Origin: CAZLPY01 sp964561525
GTDB taxonomy: Bacteria; Patescibacteriota; UBA1384; CAJBMM01
Reading direction: 5' to 3'
NCBI GenBank assembly: GCA_964561525.1
Contig: CAZLPY010000031.1
Coordinates: forward strand, 1 to 11,277
DNA length: 11,277 nucleotides
Shown: positions 1 through 4,912 of the stretch, in pieces
Numbering within the stretch: position 1 is the first letter of the stretch
How the letters are laid out: every line of letters starts with the position of its first letter
Made by a program: the position numbers and the translations under genes
The notes under the pieces: generated by a model
What the model saw: only the letters and a program-made list of their open reading frames with translations
Database searches by the model: none
What the model was told of the DNA's origin: nothing

Positions 1-183
1 TGTCCATTTCTGGAACACTTTCTTATCTGTTATAAGACCATGGTGCGCGAGAGAGACACATTCTGGAACCCTTTTCTCGAAAGTGTGCTCAAAATTGATG
101 CTAAATTGGTCAAACTCGGATTTATATATTTAGACGGCCAAGTCGCAATCATCGACCCCAGCGGGGAGGTGACCCGTGTTTAG
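1..183 (+). CDS. C-terminal end of an unidentified protein (partial)
   Basis: Frame 1 is open from the first base to a TAG at 181-183, giving the last 60 residues of a protein whose start lies to the left. The tail holds an aromatic-rich stretch and ends in a hydrophobic, glycine-containing segment (GFIYLDGQVAIIDPSGEV). I do not recognise the family. It counts as coding because the frame stays open to the edge, a strong Shine-Dalgarno sequence for the next gene (165-172) sits inside its end, and the stop overlaps the next start by 8 nt, which is typical of translational coupling in one operon with the PLD-like gene. A chance open frame of 60 codons remains possible. Confidence 0.5.
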   Translation, partial: CPFLEHFLICYKTMVRERDTFWNPFLESVLKIDAKLVKLGFIYLDGQVAIIDPSGEVTRV

Positions 184-658
184 CTTTTTGCATCGACATA
201 AGCCGTCCCCTGCCGGTCTACTAACGTCACAGCTATTTAATGACGCGACATTCTACCCTGCCTTTGTTCGCGACTTAAATCGAAGCCGTGTTGAAGTCAT
301 CATTGAGAGCCCGTTTATAACGGTTAAACGTACTGCCCTTCTCGCTCCTATATTAATGAGACTCAAGAAGCGCGGCGTCAGGGTAGTCATAAACACTCGC
401 GACCCCAACGAGCACGAGGCTCTAATGCGAATTCAAGCCCAAATAGCGGTCAAGGAATTTCAACAAGCAGGGATTGAGGTTCTTTATACCGATAAACATC
501 ATCGGAAGTTAGCTATTCTGGACGGAGAAATTCTATGGGAGGGCAGTCTTAATATCCTTTCCCAAAATGATAGCTGCGAGATTATGAGGAGAATTGAGTC
601 GAAAGAGTTAGCGGCACAGCTATTACAGTTCGTTTGTTTAAGTAAATTCTTAAGATGA
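176..658 (+). CDS. Single-HKD phospholipase D-like protein (Nuc-like family)
   Basis: 160 residues with one phospholipase D HKD motif: H109, K111 and D116 in HRKLAILD, followed by G123-S124-x-N126. Family members with one HKD motif usually dimerise to complete the active site and cleave phosphodiester bonds in DNA, RNA or lipid. The small size resembles the plasmid-linked endonuclease Nuc, but no signal peptide is visible: the N-terminus is MFSFLHRHK and not a hydrophobic export sequence, so a cytoplasmic role is more likely. The GTG start at 176 is chosen because GGAGG at 165-169 lies 6 nt upstream. It overlaps the end of the preceding gene. A mid-protein stretch (about 39-72) of alternating hydrophobic strands and a basic helix fits the PLD fold. 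Substrate is not predictable; nuclease is the leading guess. Confidence 0.8.
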   Translation: MFSFLHRHKPSPAGLLTSQLFNDATFYPAFVRDLNRSRVEVIIESPFITVKRTALLAPILMRLKKRGVRVVINTRDPNEHEALMRIQAQIAVKEFQQAGIEVLYTDKHHRKLAILDGEILWEGSLNILSQNDSCEIMRRIESKELAAQLLQFVCLSKFLR

Positions 659-664
659 TATACT
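656..664 (+). promoter_or_regulatory. Extended -10 promoter for the 69-residue gene
   Basis: TGATATACT, an extended -10 (TGn plus TATACT, five of six matches to TATAAT), overlaps the TGA stop of the PLD-like gene. Transcription would begin near 671, only a few bases before the ATG at 675. It resembles the -10 boxes in front of the minus-strand genes at 1109 and 1926. No -35 was identified. Confidence 0.4.
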
Positions 665-674
665 GCGAGGCAAT

Positions 675-884
675 ATGGCAAACAACTACGAAATCAATGA
701 ACAGGATATCGATGCGACCATTCGATACCTTAAAACGATTGACCCCGAGAACGCGACCCCCGAAATGGCGATCGAATATCTAGAGAAGCTACAGGCTGGA
801 TTTCATACTCTGGCCCACTCCAAGCCCGAACTACTTGAAGAAATCTACAAAGATTTAATAGCCAAAAAACGACCTACAAAGTAG
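675..884 (+). CDS. Small helical hypothetical protein
   Basis: 69 residues, mostly charged and predicted helical by eye, with no membrane segment or signal peptide. I cannot name the family. The start ATG at 675 has GCGAGG at 665-670 upstream, but the extended -10 at 656-664 would place the transcript start inside or after that site, so the gene could be read either from the upstream operon or from a nearly leaderless transcript. The stop codon TAG (882-884) lies in the descending arm of the terminator hairpin, so the end of the reading frame and the terminator are the same DNA. Length, start context and terminator together support a real gene. Confidence 0.65.
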   Translation: MANNYEINEQDIDATIRYLKTIDPENATPEMAIEYLEKLQAGFHTLAHSKPELLEEIYKDLIAKKRPTK

Positions 885-895
885 GTCGTTTTTTT
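864..895. terminator. Bidirectional intrinsic terminator
   Basis: A perfect stem CGACCTAC (870-877) / GTAGGTCG (881-888) with loop AAA is flanked by A6 (864-869) and T7 (889-895). Read either way it gives a GC-rich stem followed by a U tract, so it can end both the plus-strand 69-residue gene and the minus-strand XRE gene, whose TAA is at 894-896. It contains the stop codon of the plus-strand gene. Confidence 0.9.
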
Positions 896-1109
896 AGAAG
901 GGCAGGATTTCGGAAGACTTAACGCCTAGCGCTTTCGTGATTTTCTCAAGCGTTTCAATTGTCGGTTGCTGCTCGCTGCGCTCAATTCTGGCGTAAAAGT
1001 TGGCGCTTAAACCGGCCTTTTCCGCAACATCGGCTTGAGTGAGACCTTTTTGATTTCGTATGGCCTTGAGATTGGCTGCAATCTCTTGGGTCGTTTTGTC
1101 GGTATTCAT
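894..1109 (-). CDS. XRE/Cro-family helix-turn-helix regulator
   Basis: 71 residues, essentially one Cro/CI-type helix-turn-helix domain: LTQADVAEKAGLS (about 23-35) forms the first helices and NFYARIERSEQQPT (about 37-50) the recognition region, ending in the usual LGVKSSEILPF tail. Such proteins bind operator DNA as dimers, often at their own promoter. There is no sensor or partner domain. The ATG at 1109 is chosen because a TGATACAAT extended -10 lies 7 nt upstream; no Shine-Dalgarno sequence is present, so the mRNA is probably leaderless. It lies 24 nt downstream of the membrane protein gene, so it may also be co-transcribed with the EVE and membrane genes. It converges on the 69-residue gene across a shared terminator. 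Confidence 0.9.
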   Translation of the reverse strand: MNTDKTTQEIAANLKAIRNQKGLTQADVAEKAGLSANFYARIERSEQQPTIETLEKITKALGVKSSEILPF

Positions 1110-1116
1110 TATCTGG

Positions 1117-1125
1117 ATTGTATCA
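1117..1125 (-). promoter_or_regulatory. Extended -10 promoter of the XRE gene
   Basis: On the minus strand the sequence reads TGATACAAT, then 7 nt, then the ATG. TACAAT matches five of six consensus bases and the TG dinucleotide makes it an extended -10. The expected transcript start falls at or next to the first base of the ATG. Confidence 0.6.
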
Positions 1126-1133
1126 TTTCTTAC

Positions 1134-1526
1134 TTATTTTAAGCCGCAGTGGTCGGCGGTCCATTTTTTGACGCTCGACTCCGCCGATATACCACTTAAA
1201 CTTGCGGACAGGGCTTGCGAGGGATCTTTTTCGATCTTGTCAAAAACGGACTTCAAAATCTTTACGTCGGGCTCGATCTCGTTAGGCGCAACTTTATCGA
1301 GGCGAGTGAATGCTCCGGCAAAATCTCCCGCGTTGCTTGAACGATGAGAGAAGACGGCGACGCTGTATGTGTCCCCTTTTGCGTTGGCCAGTTTTGAACT
1401 TTCGGATTGATAGACTTTGCAGTATGCGACTACAGAGCGCTTGGGCATTAACAGGATAACGGCAACCAGCACAAATATCGCCAGGAGGGCGACCGAGGCA
1501 AGCCTAATTGCTTGTTTACGCTTCAT
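1134..1526 (-). CDS. Membrane-anchored exported protein with two cysteines, unknown function
   Basis: 130 residues from the ATG at 1526. A basic start (MKRKQ) is followed by one hydrophobic segment at about 8-27, then an outside domain of about 100 residues, so the protein is probably anchored in the membrane by its N-terminus or exported. Only two cysteines occur, C36 just outside the membrane and C127 near the C-terminus, spaced as if they form a disulfide that closes the domain. The final motif KWTADHCGL is distinctive, but I cannot tie it to a named family. An in-frame TTG at 1544 was not used because the ATG directly precedes the signal-like sequence. The start lies inside the end of the EVE-like gene (11 nt overlap), so the two are almost certainly translated from one mRNA. 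Confidence 0.7.
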   Translation of the reverse strand: MKRKQAIRLASVALLAIFVLVAVILLMPKRSVVAYCKVYQSESSKLANAKGDTYSVAVFSHRSSNAGDFAGAFTRLDKVAPNEIEPDVKILKSVFDKIEKDPSQALSASLSGISAESSVKKWTADHCGLK

Positions 1527-1926
1527 TGTTACCACTTGTCGCAATAATTCGCATAAGTGCGCCTTCCTGTTCTGGCTTAAGTAAGCGACCTGCCTGAATA
1601 TTTCCGTTTACCACGCCCAGACTTAACAAGACCTCGAATGCAATCGGTTTAATATCTCGCACGAACTTAATCTTGAACCACCTGTCGCCGACAATAGTCC
1701 CGTCATTTCGGTGAGTCTGGCGAGGAGTAGTGACGTTGGGGTCAGTAACGACAAACTCCATTATCAACTCTTGACGCGGTGCCGTTTCGTAAAGATAGAC
1801 TGCGTCGCCGGTCGCTATATTTGTCGTCGCAAGTTTCTTAGTCCATTCAATCTCATTGCCGAACGCTGATAAGCCTTTACGGGTATCATATTCTTCCGTT
1901 CTATTTGGAATAATCCAAGTACTCAT
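1516..1926 (-). CDS. EVE/PUA-like domain protein
   Basis: 136 residues. The N-terminal pattern STWIIPNR followed by YDTRKGLSAF, IEWTK, then GDAVYLYE (40-47) and a beta-rich middle is characteristic of the EVE/PUA-like fold. EVE domains of this type are thought to read modified bases in nucleic acid and often occur with restriction or toxin-antitoxin modules; here the domain stands alone with only a short extra tail, and no nuclease domain is attached. Its ATG at 1926 is preceded by a perfect extended -10 and no Shine-Dalgarno, so it is probably leaderless. It is the first gene of a minus-strand run with the membrane protein and the XRE regulator. The family call rests on pattern recognition, and its ligand is unknown. 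Confidence 0.6.
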   Translation of the reverse strand: MSTWIIPNRTEEYDTRKGLSAFGNEIEWTKKLATTNIATGDAVYLYETAPRQELIMEFVVTDPNVTTPRQTHRNDGTIVGDRWFKIKFVRDIKPIAFEVLLSLGVVNGNIQAGRLLKPEQEGALMRIIATSGNNEA

Positions 1927-1933
1927 GAAAGTG

Positions 1934-1942
1934 ATTATATCA
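1934..1942 (-). promoter_or_regulatory. Extended -10 promoter of the EVE-like gene
   Basis: On the minus strand the sequence is TGATATAAT, a consensus extended -10, followed by 7 nt and the ATG at 1926. No -35 match is seen at the usual spacing. The start point should coincide with the ATG, giving a leaderless mRNA. The element is nearly palindromic (TGATnnnATCA), so it may also work weakly toward the T4SS operon. Confidence 0.65.
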
Positions 1943-1997
1943 TTCCGCTCTCAAAGTGCTTGTGCTAATAGCGTTATTATGTTGTAGTTTTGCTTTT

Positions 1998-2008
1998 TGT
2001 GATAACCT
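1998..2008 (+). promoter_or_regulatory. Possible promoter of the T4SS operon
   Basis: The gap 1927-2043 must hold the start of the T4SS transcript because the upstream gene points away. The best match is TGTGATAACCT, a poor extended -10 (GATAAC or TAACCT) without a convincing -35. A second candidate, TATTAT at 1975-1980, also lacks a -35. The operon promoter is therefore weak, or needs an activator, or was missed. Confidence 0.25.
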
Positions 2009-2031
2009 CTAAATAACAGTCGTTGTGCTGT

Positions 2032-2037
2032 GAGGAG
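2032..2037 (+). promoter_or_regulatory. Ribosome binding site that sets the pilin start
   Basis: GAGGAG lies 6 nt before the GTG at 2044. This decides for GTG and against an in-frame TTG at 2023, which would add seven residues in front of a typical signal peptide. Confidence 0.75.
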
Positions 2038-2043
2038 ACATCT

Positions 2044-2382
2044 GTGAAAAAGAACAATGCAGCAAAATTTGCGGCGGTACTCGTAGCGGTCGGTGCCATG
2101 TTCTTGGCACACCCGGCCCTTGCTGCCGATGGCAGTGTCGGCCAAGTGGAGAATTTTATCCGCAGCATCATCAAAGTGGTTGCCGGCCTCGCGGGGCTCG
2201 TCGCAACTGGCTTCTTTGTTGTTGGCGGCTTCGGGTATATCACGAGTTCAGGTAACCCGGAACACCTCGACCGTTCAAAGCGCACCCTCATTTTTGCTGC
2301 CGTAGGGTTAGCAATTACTATCGGTGCGTTTGTTTTGAGCAATATCATTACGACTTTAGCAACGAGCGCTTTCGGGAGTTAG
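2044..2382 (+). CDS. VirB2/TrbC-like pilin
   Basis: 112 residues from the GTG at 2044. A signal peptide covers about 1-27: basic KKNNAAK, a hydrophobic core, then AxA before A28. The mature part of about 85 residues has two membrane helices, about 44-65 and 82-103, joined by a short loop with the motif TSSGNPE (67-73) and basic residues after it. This two-helix hairpin is the form of VirB2/TrbC pilins, which sit in the membrane and assemble into the T4SS pilus. It is the first gene of the T4SS operon, and the next gene starts 1 nt after its stop. The same TSSGNPE loop recurs in the next protein, indicating duplication. Pilin identity is well supported by topology and context, though whether an extended pilus forms is unknown. 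Confidence 0.85.
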   Translation: MKKNNAAKFAAVLVAVGAMFLAHPALAADGSVGQVENFIRSIIKVVAGLAGLVATGFFVVGGFGYITSSGNPEHLDRSKRTLIFAAVGLAITIGAFVLSNIITTLATSAFGS

Positions 2383-2383
2383 T

Positions 2384-3805
2384 ATGAGTTTTCTTGCGGC
2401 CGCTCAATTTACGATGCTGGCCGATGCGACCGCCGCGTCCAATGTGATGCGGTCGTTTGTGACGCCGATGGTAAGCACACTTATAGCAATCGCTTCGGTT
2501 GCCGTGGTGTTCTTTTTGGTAAACGGCGGCATACATTTTATGACCAGCTCGGGCAACCCGGAGCGCCTGGAGCATGCCAAGAAAGTAATTCGGAATGCTC
2601 TTATCGGTCTGGTTATGGTTATTGCCGCCGGTACTTTGACGGCAATATTGAGCCATGCCTACAGTGGCGCAGGGCCAGCAGCAACCGAGAAGCTCCCGCA
2701 GATGGTGACGATCCAGCCGGCGCCCGCAGCGAACGGTCTGGTTGAGGCAATGATTAATACGATCATGGGCTTTCTCAAGGCCGTAATTGAATCTGCGGCT
2801 AAGCCTTTTCTGGACGCTCTGCATTTCTTTACCACCTCGACACCATCTATGGCCGGAAATTCGAGCGTGTTTAATCTATGGCTTACCGTGGTCGGCATTG
2901 CTGACGCACTTTTTGTTCTGGCGGTAGCACTGCTAGGCTTCCATGTGATGAGTTTTGCGACTTTCGGGCTAGAGGAGATTGAGTTTAAGCATTTGCTACC
3001 TAAGATCGGCCTCGTGTTCCTCCTTGTAAATACGTCGATTTTCGCCATTGATGCTGTGATTGCTGTCTCCAATGCAATGATTAGCGCGGTAAATGCTGGA
3101 GCATCATCGAAGTCGGTGTGGGAATCGCTGAGTGCGGTCGTGAGCCAGCCGGAGACTATAGGGTTGGCCGGGCTGTTGGTTATGGTAGCCTTCGTGGTTC
3201 TGTCGGTCATACTCATTGTCTACTATGTGCTTCGCTTGGTGACGCTGTATATCGGCGCGGTACTGTCCCCTATCGTCTTTCTACTTTGGCTTCTGCCCGG
3301 GTTTAAAGATTTTGCCGAAACAACCGCTAGGGCGTACTTCAGCACAATTTTTGTCCTATTTATCCATGTCGTAATTCTCCAGCTCGCGGCTTCGTTGGTT
3401 GGAGGCATAGCGTTGGCAACGCCCGACGAGGCGCTTAACCCGTTGATGTCGATGGTCGTTGGAATTGCCACGATCCTTGCGCTTCTCAAGACACAAAGCG
3501 TACTCATGCAGTTATCTTTTGTAAGTTTGGGGCCAAAGACGGCGGCCCAGCTAGGCAGTCAATTAAGCAACTCGATCAGCTATTACGCCAGCAAGGCGAA
3601 CAAGACGAATGCAGACCGAGGCGCGGACACGGAGAAGGGCGGCGAGAAGTTTAAGCGCGGTTCAACGCAGACGACAAATTACTCGGATACGACGAGAACA
3701 GCCCCGGCAGCGGCGACGCCCCCGCAGCGAGCAAAGCCGGATAGAGCTTCGAGCCCGCATAAGACCAAGGTTGCGCCGAAAGCTAAGAAGGGAGACACGC
3801 AGTGA
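2384..3805 (+). CDS. VirB6/TrbL-like channel protein with an N-terminal pilin-like domain
   Basis: 473 residues. Residues about 28-92 repeat the pilin design of the preceding gene: hydrophobic helix, glycines, TSSGNPE (54-60), basic stretch, second helix. After a linker (about 93-118) come several membrane helices at roughly 165-190, 205-230, 258-300, 320-345 and 353-370, the arrangement of VirB6/TrbL inner-membrane channel proteins. The tail from about 395 is soluble, rich in T, A, P, K and R, and ends in PKAKKGDTQ; it is probably disordered and may contact nucleic acid or the ATPases. GGGAG at 2374-2378 precedes the ATG at 2384. The stop overlaps the next start by 4 nt (GTGA). The channel call comes from topology and operon position, not from catalytic residues. 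Confidence 0.75.
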   Translation: MSFLAAAQFTMLADATAASNVMRSFVTPMVSTLIAIASVAVVFFLVNGGIHFMTSSGNPERLEHAKKVIRNALIGLVMVIAAGTLTAILSHAYSGAGPAATEKLPQMVTIQPAPAANGLVEAMINTIMGFLKAVIESAAKPFLDALHFFTTSTPSMAGNSSVFNLWLTVVGIADALFVLAVALLGFHVMSFATFGLEEIEFKHLLPKIGLVFLLVNTSIFAIDAVIAVSNAMISAVNAGASSKSVWESLSAVVSQPETIGLAGLLVMVAFVVLSVILIVYYVLRLVTLYIGAVLSPIVFLLWLLPGFKDFAETTARAYFSTIFVLFIHVVILQLAASLVGGIALATPDEALNPLMSMVVGIATILALLKTQSVLMQLSFVSLGPKTAAQLGSQLSNSISYYASKANKTNADRGADTEKGGEKFKRGSTQTTNYSDTTRTAPAAATPPQRAKPDRASSPHKTKVAPKAKKGDTQ

Positions 3806-4314
3806 AAACGGCAATTGTTCCAGCTCAAATTACGACCGTCGAGGATAAGGTGGCAGGCAATCTAGGCCTTTCGCAGCTTATGTTGCTGGCTGCGCCGGTG
3901 TTTATTGGGAGCGCGGTCTATATTATTTTTCCGCCAAGCCTCGGCGCGGCTGTTTATAAGCTGGTGATTGTGACGATTATCAGCGTAGTCTTCGGCCTGC
4001 TGGCGATTCGCATTAAGGGCCGTATCCTGTTGCTTTGGGCTATCACGATTGCGCGGTACAATTTGCGGCCCCGGCATTATGTCTTCGATAAGAACGATAT
4101 GCACTTGCGCGACAAAAACGAGGAAAAGGTCGAGCCGGATACCTCGACGGAACAAGCGCCAAGTAGGAGGGCGACAGGTTCAAACCTGGTGTCGGCTTTG
4201 AGTACCCCGGATACGGTGATGCTTGAGAGTATTATTTCCAACCCTGACGCAAAGCTGCATTTTAAAACCGATCGGAAAGGAGGCTTGAGTGTCCGCATTA
4301 CAGAAGTCAAATAA
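3802..4314 (+). CDS. PrgI-family T4SS membrane protein (VirB3-like)
   Basis: 170 residues. The N-terminus AIVPAQITTVEDK leads into two close membrane helices (about 25-44 and 50-70), followed by the RPRHYVF motif (89-95). This is the pattern of PrgI-family proteins, which occupy the VirB3 position next to VirB4 in T4SSs of Gram-positive and CPR bacteria. The region from about 100 is soluble and charged, longer than in the smallest family members. The GTG at 3802 has AAGGGAG upstream (3788-3794) and overlaps the stop of the VirB6-like gene. The gene overlaps the following one by 26 nt. It probably anchors VirB4 to the membrane channel. Confidence 0.85.
   Translation: MKTAIVPAQITTVEDKVAGNLGLSQLMLLAAPVFIGSAVYIIFPPSLGAAVYKLVIVTIISVVFGLLAIRIKGRILLLWAITIARYNLRPRHYVFDKNDMHLRDKNEEKVEPDTSTEQAPSRRATGSNLVSALSTPDTVMLESIISNPDAKLHFKTDRKGGLSVRITEVK
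4276..4283 (+). promoter_or_regulatory. Strong ribosome binding site inside the PrgI-like gene
   Basis: AAAGGAGG is placed 5 nt before the GTG at 4289. It fixes this GTG as the start of the TraC-like gene although it lies within the end of the PrgI-like reading frame. Confidence 0.8.
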
Positions 4315-4903
4315 GAAACAATCGTCGCGCCAACAGATCAATATCAAGGGTGTGCAAGATGGTGTTTTGATGTTGCCGGGTGAACAGTACCGAGTGATTC
4401 TTGAGGCATCGGCTATTAACTTTGAGCTTAAAAGCGATGATGAGCAGGACGCGATTATTGAGGCCTATCAAAGCTTCCTTAACTCTCTGCCATGCGCAGT
4501 TCAGATTTTGGCGCGGGTTCGTGAGATGGACATGCAGCAATATCTCGACGACTTCCGCGAAGCTTCGGCCCAAGAGGAGGAGCCAATTTATCGCGAGCAG
4601 ATCAACAACTACGCCGAGTTTGTGCAAAGTCTTGTTAGTACCAATAAGATACTTTCGCGCCGCTTCTATGTGGTTATTCCGCATGCCGATTATTCCGGTG
4701 ACGGCTTCGAGGCCGTTCACGAGCAGTTGTTGCTAAACAGCGATATTGTCGGCAAAGGCCTGAGCCGGCTCGGCATTCAGACGCGCCAACTCAGCAGCCT
4801 GGAAGTCCTCGATCTCTTTTATACCTTCTACAACCCTCAGCAAGCCAAGCGGCAGCCCATCACTGAGCAGACTTTGCGGCTACTTAAAGATTCATACTTA
4901 TAG
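4289..4903 (+). CDS. Stand-alone TraC-like domain (N-terminal part of VirB4)
   Basis: 204 residues with no membrane segment and no nucleotide-binding motif. The pattern INIKGVQDGVLMLP (17-30), RVILEASAINFELKS (35-49), a helix with DEQDAIIEAYQSFLNSL (51-67) and VQILARVREMD (71-81) matches the TraC-like domain that forms the front of VirB4/TraC-type T4SS ATPases. The ATPase itself is the next gene. Together the two proteins (204 + 577) add up to about the usual length of a single VirB4, so this looks like the N-terminal domain on its own chain, which would bind the membrane part and the ATPase. The stop TAG at 4901-4903 overlaps the Shine-Dalgarno of the ATPase gene, so the two should be made in similar amounts. 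Confidence 0.75.
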   Translation: MSALQKSNKKQSSRQQINIKGVQDGVLMLPGEQYRVILEASAINFELKSDDEQDAIIEAYQSFLNSLPCAVQILARVREMDMQQYLDDFREASAQEEEPIYREQINNYAEFVQSLVSTNKILSRRFYVVIPHADYSGDGFEAVHEQLLLNSDIVGKGLSRLGIQTRQLSSLEVLDLFYTFYNPQQAKRQPITEQTLRLLKDSYL

Positions 4904-4906
4904 GAG
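4902..4906 (+). promoter_or_regulatory. Ribosome binding site that sets the VirB4 start
   Basis: AGGAG overlaps the stop of the TraC-like gene and lies 6 nt before the ATG at 4913. It favours that ATG over the in-frame TTG at 4910. Confidence 0.75.
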
Positions 4907-4912
4907 CATTTG

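Noticed and set aside
7..78. Direct repeat TTCTGGAACnCTTT near 8 and 62
   Set aside because: Two short copies in different reading frames, without flanking structure or further copies; best taken as chance.
1527..1544. TTG start adding six residues to the membrane protein
   Set aside because: No ribosome binding site precedes it, and the ATG at 1526 directly starts a normal basic plus hydrophobic export sequence.
2348..3507. Long minus-strand open frames opposite the VirB6-like gene (2348-2824, 2659-3216, 3223-3507)
   Set aside because: They lie antisense to a well-supported membrane protein gene, have no start signals and show the unnatural composition expected from the reverse of a biased coding strand.
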